Shown piece by piece: positions 25,152 to 31,392 of a DNA stretch of 31,392 nt. This DNA comes from DATEPR01 sp036502345. Lineage in GTDB: Bacteria; Actinomycetota; Actinomycetes; Mycobacteriales; Pseudonocardiaceae. A model generated the notes under the pieces. That model had not been told where the DNA came from. It saw only the letters and a program-made list of their open reading frames with translations, and searched no databases. The position numbers were made by a program, and so were the translations under genes. The first letter of the stretch is position 1, and every line of letters starts with the position of its first letter. Location: NCBI GenBank assembly GCA_036502345.1, contig DASXYT010000017.1, positions 1 through 31,392 of the forward strand, given 5' to 3'.

Positions 25152-26227
25152 CACGGACTCCTCTCGGTCGGCAGCGATCGGGTGGTCGCCGGGTCCTGGC
25201 CCGGCCGGCCGACGTGCGGCAGCGGAGCGGTGTGCTCGGCCGGATCCTCGTTGCGATAGCTGGCCAGGATCGCCTGCTGGGCCGGGTGTGGCAGCTGGTG
25301 CAGGATGCGCATCACCCGTTCCCTGCGGCGGTGCACGGCCTGTCTCGGCGGCAGCCCGGGTGTCGGTTCGAGCTGCGGCACGATCCGGTTCACGTCCTCG
25401 CCGGTGCCGCCGTCGTGGTGACCCGATTCGACGTGCGCGGCCTCCGCGGCCATGGTGGCCTGGTCCTTCTCCTCGGACATGCCGATCGGTCCGATCCGGC
25501 GGCCGTTGAGGAACTGCGCCACGGCGGGCTCGTCGTTGGTGAGCAGCACTTCGCGCGGCCCGAACAGCACCAGCTCCCTGCGAAACAGCATCCCGATGTT
25601 GTCCGGCACGGTCCTGGCGACCTGGATGTTGTGGGTGACGATCAGCACCGTGGCGTCGATCTGGGCGTTCAGGTCGATCAGGAGCTGGCTCAGATAGGCC
25701 GTGCGCACCGGGTCGAGGCCGGAATCCGGCTCGTCGCAGAGAATGATCTGCGGATCGAGAACCAGTGCGCGGGCCAACCCGGCGCGCTTGCGCATACCGC
25801 CGGAGATCTCACCGGGCAGTTTGCCTTCGGCGCCGGAGAGGCCGACCATCTCCATCTTCTCCAGCACGATCCGGCGGATCTCGGCCTCTGTCTTCTTCGT
25901 GTGCTCCCGCAGCGGGAACGCGATGTTGTCGTAGAGGTGCATCGAGCCGAACAGGGCGCCGTCCTGGAACAGCACCCCGAACAGCTTCCGCGTCTCGTAG
26001 AGTTCGCGCTCCGAGCAGTGCAGGACGTCGACGCCGTTCACGACGCATCGACCGTGCTCGGGCTTGATCAGGCCGATGATCGACTTGAGGAACACCGTCT
26101 TGCCGGTGCCGGACGGGCCGAGCATCACGCTCACCTCGCCGGGCGGCAGCGTCAGCGTGACATCACGCCACACCGTCTGCTTGCCGAAGGACTTCGTCAG
26201 CCCTTCGACGACCACCTCGATCCCCAT
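25148..26227 (-). CDS. mceG: ABC transporter ATPase of the Mce system (MceG/Mkl type)
   Basis: A 359-residue ATP-binding protein. Walker A is GPSGTGKT (37-44), the Q-loop Q88, the signature ISGGMRKRAGLARAL (from 141), Walker B IILCDEP with E166, and the switch H199. The DEPDSGLDPVRTAYL stretch marks the MlaF/Mkl subfamily that powers MlaE permeases. About 100 residues beyond the usual MlaF end form a charged, Pro-rich C-terminal extension, as in mycobacterial Mkl. AGGAGG precedes ATG 26227. In Mycobacterium tuberculosis the ATPase gene is unlinked to the mce operons; here it is next to the permeases and overlaps the first of them. Confidence 0.94.
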   Translation of the reverse strand: MGIEVVVEGLTKSFGKQTVWRDVTLTLPPGEVSVMLGPSGTGKTVFLKSIIGLIKPEHGRCVVNGVDVLHCSERELYETRKLFGVLFQDGALFGSMHLYDNIAFPLREHTKKTEAEIRRIVLEKMEMVGLSGAEGKLPGEISGGMRKRAGLARALVLDPQIILCDEPDSGLDPVRTAYLSQLLIDLNAQIDATVLIVTHNIQVARTVPDNIGMLFRRELVLFGPREVLLTNDEPAVAQFLNGRRIGPIGMSEEKDQATMAAEAAHVESGHHDGGTGEDVNRIVPQLEPTPGLPPRQAVHRRRERVMRILHQLPHPAQQAILASYRNEDPAEHTAPLPHVGRPGQDPATTRSLPTERSPW

Positions 26228-26242
26228 CACACCTCCTGTCGA

Positions 26243-27853
26243 TCAACGCTGCGGTTCCGGTATCACCGGCGGGCAGCCGATGAGGGTGGACGGAGTGCAC
26301 AAGGGTCCCTGAGTCAGATGGAGGAAGTCGTCATTGCTGGAAACGGCGGAATCGAAAAGCGGATCGAGATTCTCGCCGACCCCGCAACCGGTGAACGACG
26401 GGATGTTGATCGTGCCGGTCACCGGACCGCCCGACACGAACGAATATCCGATGGGATTGCCGTCGGCGTCTATCCCGCCGTCAGCGGTGGTGATGGAGTG
26501 CACCGGTTGGCTGGTATGGCAGTCCGGGCCGACGTTCAGCGGCACTCCGTTGACCGTGGCAGTGGAGATCCGGACGTCCAGATACGTCTCCAGCGTGGTG
26601 GCCAGGCTTTCCGTGAACACACCGTCCGGGGAGAGATTGTTGACGGCGTCCGCGGTGATGGTGATCGCCGGGTTCGGCAACGGTGTGGGGTCCAGGGTGA
26701 ATCCGGTGATGAAACCGTCACCGCACACCGGGGACGGCGTGGGCGGACTGTTCTTCGGCCACTTCGCCTCGCTCAGGTTCATCGTCGCCGTGACGGGCTC
26801 GAAACCGAACGCGAGCAACGTTGCCTTCGTCGGTGGCAGTTGGCCCTGATGGCCGCCGTTCTCGAACTGGGCGAAGCTGCACTGGAACGCGTGCACCACG
26901 TCCATTCTCTCGGGCGGCTGGGCCATGCAGTCCTGAGCGCTCGGCTCGTCGTCCGGTTCGCACTTCAATGCGATCTCGTACGGGCCGAACGCGTTGAAGA
27001 ACGCCCCGTTCGGGGCGATCGGCGTTGCCTGATCGAGTTTGTTGACATTGGTGAAGCCGTCCAGGAAGCCGCACAGACCCAGGCCCAGCGAGTCGTCCGG
27101 ATATCTGGGCGGAACGATCCCGCAGTCCGTCGGGGTGGTGGTCGGCTGTCTGATCGCGGCGACCACCGAGCTCTTGGCCGTGGGCGCCTGCCGGATGGCC
27201 AGCGCACCCCTCGACTTCCGACCGGTCGGGGAAGTGGCCGATGGCACCAGGACGGTGCTGAGTCGGGAGTGCTGACCGGCCTGGAGGGTGCAGTCGAGCG
27301 GGATGGTCGCCGGACTGGTCGGGGAGCCGTCAGCATGCTTCGGGCTCAGCATCAAGAGGAGGGCACCTGCCCCGAAGGTGATGTCGCCGGGCGCCCGGGG
27401 CGTGACGGCGGGTGCGCTCGTCGACGCGGTCAGCACCAGATCGCCGGTGGCCGGTACCGGCTCGGGTGCCGCGATAAGGTTGGCCCAGGTGGCGTTCTCC
27501 GACCGCCCGTTCTGCCCGACCGTGGTGTGCAGTTGGGCGATTCCGCCTACCGTCGTTGCCTGCAACGCCGTCAGGGTGCGCAGCCCGGCGTGCGGGATCG
27601 CGACGGTGACCGTGCCGCTGGCCGGGTGGATCGCCTGGCCGACAACGCCGGAGCCCGGGAAAGTCGTCGTGATGTCGACGCCGACCGGTTGGAGGCCGGA
27701 CGGTAGCAGGCACGAGTAGGTGAAATGCTTGTGTGTGTTCTGCTGGCCGATTGCCGAGCCGGTGCCCGTCAGGATACCGGTAACAATAATTACTGTCCCG
27801 ATGGCTGCCGTACCAGCCAGTCGGCCATGTGTCCAGCGTCGCCGGCCAATCAT
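26243..27853 (-). CDS. Secreted cysteine-rich protein leading the mce operon; DUF6801-like N-terminal domain
   Basis: A 536-residue protein of unknown function. A basic start (MIGRRRW) and hydrophobic core end near GTGSAIG, giving an export signal of about 36 residues. Residues about 45-205 form a beta-rich domain that looks by eye like the DUF6801 type of secreted actinobacterial protein (SCLLPSG near 48, VPATGDLVL, LDCTLQAGQ). A basic linker (about 205-240) leads to a second domain (about 244-536). The mature protein has 12 cysteines (48, 188, 244, 261, 298, 309, 325, 377, 445, 490, 519, 527), an even number that suggests disulphides outside the cell. It ends 15 bp before the ATPase gene, so it is probably the first gene of the transporter operon. 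A substrate-binding or envelope role for the Mce system is an inference from context only. Confidence 0.82.
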   Translation of the reverse strand: MIGRRRWTHGRLAGTAAIGTVIIVTGILTGTGSAIGQQNTHKHFTYSCLLPSGLQPVGVDITTTFPGSGVVGQAIHPASGTVTVAIPHAGLRTLTALQATTVGGIAQLHTTVGQNGRSENATWANLIAAPEPVPATGDLVLTASTSAPAVTPRAPGDITFGAGALLLMLSPKHADGSPTSPATIPLDCTLQAGQHSRLSTVLVPSATSPTGRKSRGALAIRQAPTAKSSVVAAIRQPTTTPTDCGIVPPRYPDDSLGLGLCGFLDGFTNVNKLDQATPIAPNGAFFNAFGPYEIALKCEPDDEPSAQDCMAQPPERMDVVHAFQCSFAQFENGGHQGQLPPTKATLLAFGFEPVTATMNLSEAKWPKNSPPTPSPVCGDGFITGFTLDPTPLPNPAITITADAVNNLSPDGVFTESLATTLETYLDVRISTATVNGVPLNVGPDCHTSQPVHSITTADGGIDADGNPIGYSFVSGGPVTGTINIPSFTGCGVGENLDPLFDSAVSSNDDFLHLTQGPLCTPSTLIGCPPVIPEPQR

Positions 27854-27986
27854 CAGTTGCTTTCCAATTCGGACACGGCGTCGACCCCGTACACAGGTCG
27901 AGGAACGGACATCTGCGCATTTCCTAACGCTCGACCGGACAATCGATGTCGCGGACCCGTTGTCGTTGCCGGTGCGGCCCTAGTTA

Positions 27987-28019
27987 CTGTCGGGTACGTT
28001 AATGGTCCCGACACGACAG
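27987..28019. promoter_or_regulatory. Nested inverted repeats in the mce promoter region
   Basis: TGTCGGG (27988-27994) pairs with CCCGACA (28007-28013), and CTGTCG (27987-27992) also pairs with CGACAG (28014-28019). The nested arrangement and AT-rich spacer (TACGTTAATGGT) suggest an operator, 134-166 bp before the first gene. Confidence 0.4.
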
Positions 28020-28061
28020 GGCAAGAAAGTCGCCTGGTTCGTGACCAGCCAAATGATTTTG

Positions 28062-28078
28062 TTGTCATGAAGTGACAA
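28062..28078. promoter_or_regulatory. TTGTCA-N5-TGACAA dyad, possible GntR/FadR-type operator
   Basis: TTGTCATGAAGTGACAA is a perfect 6+6 inverted repeat with five bases between. It fits the TnGTn(3-6)ACnA style of FadR-type GntR operators. A further TTGTCA stands at 28095-28100. GntR-family proteins regulate some mycobacterial mce operons; none is encoded in this window. Confidence 0.4.
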
Positions 28079-28134
28079 ATCTTGCCGGCGGATGTTGTCA
28101 TCTGGTGAGCAAAACTGACAGTGCTCCCGGTACG

Positions 28135-28174
28135 GGTATGGCCCGCGCCGACGCCGGGTCGGGCGGGCCATACC
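28135..28174 (-). terminator. Hairpin terminator of the 220-residue secreted-protein gene
   Basis: GGTATGGCCCGC (28135-28146) is perfectly complementary to GCGGGCCATACC (28163-28174). The loop adds CCGAC/GTCGG pairing, giving about 17 paired bases. It begins 25 bp after the stop codon on the minus strand. There is no T-run, as is common for actinobacterial terminators. Confidence 0.75.
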
Positions 28175-28199
28175 GTGTAACGACTACTGGCGCGTCAGG

Positions 28200-28862
28200 T
28201 CACGGAGCGAGGCTGATGGTGGCGGGAGTGACGTTGTAGGTACCGGTGAACGAAATGACGTCAGTGGCGCTGACCAGGCCGAAGCAGCCGGCGCTGATGG
28301 TGGTCGGGTGCAGCACGCCGGGGGACGTACCACCGGTGAACTTCAACTGAGCGGTGGTGCCGTTGGTCCACGACGCGTTCGCCGAGCCCGTCACGTTGAA
28401 ACTGCACGTCAGCACCGAGATGTGAGCGAGGAAGCCCGCGGTGCCCGCCGTCTTGACGATTCCGATGGCCTGCGGAGCGACGGTGTTGGTGGAGTTGATC
28501 ACCAGGTCGTCCGGCAGGTCGGCGGCCGGCACGGTCACCGTGGCGGAGCCGAACGAACTCGAGCAGCCGGTGAAGGTGAGGCCGGTGATGGAGTGCGCGG
28601 CCCCGCCGCTCTTCGTGGTGGTGAACGGCGTCGGGGCATGTGTGGCGTTGGCCAGGCTGCCGGACGCGGTCGAACTCGTGCACCGGAACGTCTGCCCGCT
28701 GGTCGTGTCGGAGAGAACGGTGGTGGTCGAACTCGCGGAGAAGCTGGCATTCGCGCCGGTGATCGTGACCGTGGTGGCGGCGGATGCCTGGCCGGCGACG
28801 AGAGCGACCGCCGCCGCGGCGGCGCCGCCGACCAGAAGTGTGCGAACGAGATACTTACGCAT
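28200..28862 (-). CDS. Small secreted beta-rich protein of unknown function
   Basis: A 220-residue protein with a clear signal peptide (MRKYLVRTLLVGG, Ala-rich core, cleavage near GQASA-ATT at about residue 29). The mature part is dominated by Thr, Ser, Ala, Gly and Val in alternating patterns typical of beta-sandwich proteins. Four cysteines (61, 100, 153, 193) could form two disulphides. It shares an FTGC turn with the C-terminal half of the 536-residue protein that leads the mce operon. ATG 28862 has AAGGAG about 9 nt upstream; the longer frame to 29006 lacks a start site. It has its own terminator, so it is a single-gene unit next to the mce operon. I cannot name a family. Confidence 0.82.
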   Translation of the reverse strand: MRKYLVRTLLVGGAAAAAVALVAGQASAATTVTITGANASFSASSTTTVLSDTTSGQTFRCTSSTASGSLANATHAPTPFTTTKSGGAAHSITGLTFTGCSSSFGSATVTVPAADLPDDLVINSTNTVAPQAIGIVKTAGTAGFLAHISVLTCSFNVTGSANASWTNGTTAQLKFTGGTSPGVLHPTTISAGCFGLVSATDVISFTGTYNVTPATISLAP

Positions 28863-28887
28863 ACGAAAAGACTCCTTCGTCAGAGAA

Positions 28888-28900
28888 CGATTCGGAATCG
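28888..28900 (-). promoter_or_regulatory. 13-bp palindrome in the leader of the secreted-protein gene
   Basis: CGATTC-G-GAATCG is a perfect 6+6 dyad located 25 bp upstream of the start codon. It could be an operator or a small leader hairpin. Confidence 0.3.
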
Positions 28901-29183
28901 GAGGGTGTGCTGCGTAAATCTGAGGGACAGCTCCCTTCTCTGGGCGCGTCAGAGCATGCGCCCCGTACGGACAATGCGTGCGGATGTTGGATCGTTCGGT
29001 GAACAAGGATTCGCTGAACTATCTGCTCACCGTATTCTTCCCGCACTCCGATGCGCGTCCGGAAACCGGAAGCCATCACCCACTCGGATCGTTTTCTGGG
29101 ATCTAGGTGGAACTAGCTACTGGCGAGTACGTTACCGCGTGGTTACGCCGGCTGCAAGGCTGTTCGAAGCGGACGTCTTAAAC

Positions 29184-29238
29184 GGTTATGAAGCATTTTT
29201 TGTCACTCGGCTATGAAGATTGCCGACATTCTTGTCAC
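29184..29238. repeat. Imperfect direct repeat with TTGTCAC motifs
   Basis: GGTTATGAAG (29184-29193) and GGCTATGAAG (29209-29218) are 25 bp apart. Each is followed by TTGTCAC (29200-29206 and 29232-29238). The segment is AT-rich compared with its surroundings. The TTGTCA core also occurs twice in the mce promoter region. Confidence 0.45.
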
Positions 29239-29355
29239 CAAGTGAGTGTTGGAAACGATATGATCATTGGCTGTACGCGAACCAGTCGAAGCGCACCTTG
29301 ACACGAATGCATGACAGCAACGCGGTGGTTGCCGGACGACGTCGGTGATCAGCGA

Positions 29356-29390
29356 ACGAGCCGCGCTCCCGCGTGGGGAGCACGGCTCGT
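29356..29390 (-). terminator. 15-bp hairpin terminator, better paired on the minus strand
   Basis: ACGAGCCGCGCTCCC (29356-29370) pairs with GGGAGCACGGCTCGT (29376-29390) around a 5-nt loop. The single non-complementary position is C-A in plus-strand RNA but G-U in minus-strand RNA. The stem is therefore fully paired only in a minus-strand transcript. It starts 9 bp after the stop codon of the small minus-strand frame. Confidence 0.65.
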
Positions 29391-29399
29391 GCTGTGCGG

Positions 29400-29492
29400 T
29401 CAGCGCTTCTCTAGGTCGCCTCTCGGCGGGTTGCGCGACATGGCTCCTGCCGAACGGTATTCCACGACGGCTTGGTTGGGTCCGGGGGACAC
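29400..29492 (-). CDS. Possible small protein ending at a terminator
   Basis: From GTG 29492 the frame encodes about 30 residues, SPGPNQAVVEYRSAGAM then SRNPPRGDLEKR, ending in TGA at 29400-29402. The frame stays open upstream for at least about 35 codons, so a longer product is possible. No clear ribosome-binding site is seen at any candidate start, and third-position GC is only moderate. Support comes mainly from the hairpin 9 bp beyond the stop whose wobble pair favours the minus strand. I do not recognise a family. A non-coding RNA ending at the same hairpin is an alternative. Confidence 0.3.
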   Translation of the reverse strand: MSPGPNQAVVEYRSAGAMSRNPPRGDLEKR

Positions 29493-29632
29493 GTAGGAAG
29501 CACCGACCGCCCCGCTGAACGATACAGGCGGAGGATCTGTTCCCCGAGTCGTAGCGCGGCGCCCAGCAATCCACGAGACGCGCGGGCCGTCGGACGTCGG
29601 CGCTACGGTTCGGCCAACCGGAGGAGGGCATG

Positions 29633-30739
29633 ATGGTGGGCACGAGCGTGAGCGCGGACCGGCGGCAGGTGCTCGCCTATCGGATCGCCGCCAACGAACT
29701 GCAACGGTCCGCCACCAAGCCCGCGGACCTGGCCGTGACCGCCCTCGGCGTGCAGGACACGCCCGCCGGCACGGCCCGGCTGGCCATCGCCGCCCGCACC
29801 ACGGCCGACCCGGCCGACGACCGGCTCGTCATGGTCTGGTCGACCAGGGGCGCGCCGCACCTGCACCGCACGGCCGAACTGGCGGCCATGGCAGCCGCGC
29901 TGTGGCCGCGCAGCGACGCCGACGCGCGGTCCAGGATCGTGAGCAGCAAGATCAAAGAGGGCGCCAGGCTCGGGCTGGCCGCGTTCGAGGCCGCCGCCAC
30001 CGCCATGTGGCAGGTCGTCACGAAGCCGATGGCGAAGGGAGCCGTCAGCGCCGGGGTCACCGCCAAGATCCCGGACTCGCTGAGCTTCTGGTGCCAGCCG
30101 TGCGGTTCGCAGCACCTTTCCGGCGCGCTGTTCCAGCAGGTCGGGCTGGCCGGCGGTGTGCGACTCGTGCCGGACGCGCCGACCACCACGCTGGCGCCGA
30201 TCAAGGGCTGGGCAGGGCCGCCCGAGCAGGCCGAAGGCACCGCCGAGCTGGTCAGGACGTATCTCCGGTTGCTCGGCCCGGCCACCGAGACCGAGGCCGC
30301 CGCGTTCATCGGCACCACGCGCACCGAACTGCGCCGGGTGTGGCCGGACGACCTGGTGGCGGTGCTGGTGGACGGCCGGGAATGCTGGCTGCCCGAGGAC
30401 GGCGTCGCCACGCTGCTCGACCCGCCCGCCCCGCCCGACCTGCGGCTGCTGCCGGCAGGCGACCCGTTCCTGCAGGCCAGGGACCGGCAACTGCTGGTGC
30501 CGGTCCAGGCCAGGCACGCCGAGGTGTGGAAGGTGCTCGGCAACCCGGGCGTCCTGCTGGTGGACGGCGACATCGCCGGCACGTGGCGGGCCAAGCTGGC
30601 CGGGAAGCGCACGCTGGACGTGAACGTCTCGGTGTTCGCGCCGCTGCCGCCGCCGCTGCGCACGGTGCTGACCGACGAGGCCGCCAGGCTGGCCGAGGTG
30701 CGCGGTGTCGCCGACGTGCGGGTCAACGTCGCCGACTGA
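29633..30739 (+). CDS. Winged-helix DNA-binding domain protein (AlkX/HTH_42-like)
   Basis: A protein of about 368 residues resembling the winged-helix family (HTH_42, YcaQ/AlkX group), whose studied members are DNA glycosylases for alkylated or cross-linked DNA. It shows the early RIAANELQR helix, a ...RTYLRLLGPATETEAAAFIG helix-turn-helix region (about 203-222), and late LLVDGDIAGTWRAKL (about 304-318), a motif shared by the family. The catalytic QxR/QxQ motif of YcaQ is not evident, so enzymatic activity is uncertain. Tandem ATG codons occur at 29630 and 29633; the second is better spaced from AGGAGG (29622-29627). It is monocistronic or weakly linked to the ATPase gene 73 bp downstream. 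Confidence 0.82.
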   Translation: MVGTSVSADRRQVLAYRIAANELQRSATKPADLAVTALGVQDTPAGTARLAIAARTTADPADDRLVMVWSTRGAPHLHRTAELAAMAAALWPRSDADARSRIVSSKIKEGARLGLAAFEAAATAMWQVVTKPMAKGAVSAGVTAKIPDSLSFWCQPCGSQHLSGALFQQVGLAGGVRLVPDAPTTTLAPIKGWAGPPEQAEGTAELVRTYLRLLGPATETEAAAFIGTTRTELRRVWPDDLVAVLVDGRECWLPEDGVATLLDPPAPPDLRLLPAGDPFLQARDRQLLVPVQARHAEVWKVLGNPGVLLVDGDIAGTWRAKLAGKRTLDVNVSVFAPLPPPLRTVLTDEAARLAEVRGVADVRVNVAD

Positions 30740-30812
30740 CGAGGCGTTCACCACGTGATCTTGCGTGACCACCGTTGTTCGGCGACCCTGCAATGAGGGA
30801 ATCGAGCGACGG

Positions 30813-31392
30813 ATGGGTGATCATGTGACGGGGACGTCGTTCTTCTCCGGGGTCGATGACGTGACAGCGCGGCTGGCGCGGACCGGCTATCTCGCGTCGC
30901 CCGCCGTGGCGACCACGGTGTTCCTGGCCGACCAACTGGGCAAGCCGCTGCTGGTGGAGGGGCCTGCCGGGGTCGGCAAGACGGAACTGGCCAGGGCCGT
31001 CGCCGACGCGACCGGCTCCCGCCTGGTCCGCCTGCAGTGCTACGAGGGCGTCGACGAGTCCCGCGCGCTCTACGAGTGGAACCACGCCAAGCAACTGCTG
31101 CGCATCACGGCAGGCCGGGACGAGGGCTGGTCGGACGCGAAGACCGACATCTTCAGCGAGGAGTTCCTGCTCACCCGGCCACTGCTCACCGCGATCCGGG
31201 GCACGGAGCCCACCGTGCTGCTGGTGGACGAGACGGACAAGGCCGATCTGGAGTTCGAGGGCCTGCTGCTGGAGGTGCTCGGCGACTTCCAGGTCACCGT
31301 GCCCGAACTCGGCACCATCAAGGCCACCCAGCGGCCGTTCGCCGTGCTCACCTCCAACGCCACCCGTGAGCTGTCCGAGGCGCTGCGTCGGC
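30813..31392 (+). CDS. MoxR-type AAA ATPase, 3' end beyond the window
   Basis: A partial gene of 193 codons, open to the window end. It begins GDHVTGTSFFSGVDDVTARL. Walker A is GPAGVGKTEL (about 51-60). The segment YEWNHAKQLL (about 87-96) is typical of MoxR/CoxD-type ATPases. Walker B is VLLVDETDKAD (about 136-146) and sensor 1 is LTSNATRELS. Such ATPases remodel or insert metal cofactors into partner proteins and usually precede a VWA-domain (CoxE-like) gene, which would lie just outside the window. ATG 30813 lacks a good ribosome-binding site (GAGGGA is 12 bp away), so the start is less sure than the identity. Confidence 0.88.
   Translation, partial: MGDHVTGTSFFSGVDDVTARLARTGYLASPAVATTVFLADQLGKPLLVEGPAGVGKTELARAVADATGSRLVRLQCYEGVDESRALYEWNHAKQLLRITAGRDEGWSDAKTDIFSEEFLLTRPLLTAIRGTEPTVLLVDETDKADLEFEGLLLEVLGDFQVTVPELGTIKATQRPFAVLTSNATRELSEALRR

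Larger units (their letters stand above)
27854..28199 (-). promoter_or_regulatory. Upstream region of the mce operon
   Basis: This 346-bp gap holds no convincing gene. It contains the terminator of the upstream secreted-protein gene at one end and several dyads (27987-28019, 28062-28078) that are good candidates for regulator sites of the 12-gene operon. It is more AT-rich around 28045-28120 than its surroundings, as expected for a promoter. Confidence 0.6.
28863..29632. other. 770-bp region without a firm gene
   Basis: Coding signal is weak over most of this stretch. It holds the 5' leader of the secreted-protein gene with a 13-bp palindrome, an AT-rich segment with direct repeats and TTGTCAC motifs, a strong hairpin (29356-29390), and a possible small minus-strand gene ending at 29400. 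The right end carries GAGGAGGG for the winged-helix gene. Confidence 0.55.

Noticed and set aside
15698..27706. Long plus-strand open frames opposite the mce operon (up to 830 codons)
   Set aside because: They are mirror frames of GC-rich genes: compositions dominated by Arg, Val, Gly, His and Gln with no family motifs, while the minus strand encodes a complete recognisable operon.
29400..29500. Possible tRNA or structured RNA before the winged-helix gene
   Set aside because: No T-loop GTTCRANNC sequence or cloverleaf pairing could be found; a small protein or RNA ending at the hairpin fits better.
29203..29643. Minus frame of 146 codons in the right intergenic region
   Set aside because: It runs through the strong hairpin at 29356-29390, has Arg/Ser-rich composition without motifs, and begins inside the ribosome-binding site of the winged-helix gene.

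Overview
The window is high-GC DNA with strong G/C preference at third codon positions, GTG and TTG starts next to ATG, and TetR, LacI and PucR regulators. It carries a complete actinobacterial mce lipid-transport operon. Together these point to a filamentous actinomycete, most likely of the Pseudonocardiales (Amycolatopsis/Saccharothrix type). That placement is inference from gene content; there is no rRNA or other marker here. I see no tRNA, rRNA, CRISPR array, insertion sequence or phage gene.

Left third (1-12.2 kb), carbohydrate genes. A tightly coupled minus-strand operon runs aldo/keto reductase -> CE7 acetyl esterase -> GH2 beta-galactosidase. A membrane-anchored protein related to the large subunit of N,N-dimethylformamidase follows 81 bp later. 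Divergent from the operon are a TetR regulator and an MFS exporter with a likely TetR operator between them. A small minus-strand hypothetical gene with an uncertain start follows. Then come a GH31 alpha-glycosidase and its LacI regulator. A perfect 14-bp palindrome lies in front of GH31, and degenerate copies lie in front of lacI. None of the three carbohydrate-active enzymes has a signal peptide. Acetyl esterase, beta-galactosidase and a GH31 enzyme would fit trimming of imported acetylated, galactosylated and xylosylated oligosaccharides such as xyloglucan fragments, but the substrate is inferred.

Middle (12.2-15.3 kb). A 461-bp regulatory region with a 13-bp perfect hairpin and clustered ACGTCA motifs precedes a four-helix membrane protein, possibly leaderless. 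An MBL-fold hydrolase follows, then a PucR/CdaR-type regulator that converges on the end of the mce operon.

Right half (15.3-27.9 kb, minus strand). This is one apparent operon of 12 genes: a 536-residue secreted cysteine-rich protein, the ATPase (MceG/Mkl type), two YrbE/MlaE permeases, mceA-mceF, and two Mce-associated membrane proteins. From the ATPase to the first Mce-associated protein each gene overlaps or nearly touches the next. Together they would form an ABC-type importer spanning membrane and cell envelope for a hydrophobic substrate. No catabolic gene in the window identifies the substrate. A second secreted protein (220 aa) with its own terminator sits just upstream.

Right edge (28.9-31.4 kb). 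A 770-bp stretch holds direct repeats, TTGTCAC motifs and a possible small minus-strand gene with a terminator hairpin. It is followed by a winged-helix DNA-binding protein and the start of a MoxR-type AAA ATPase cut by the window end.
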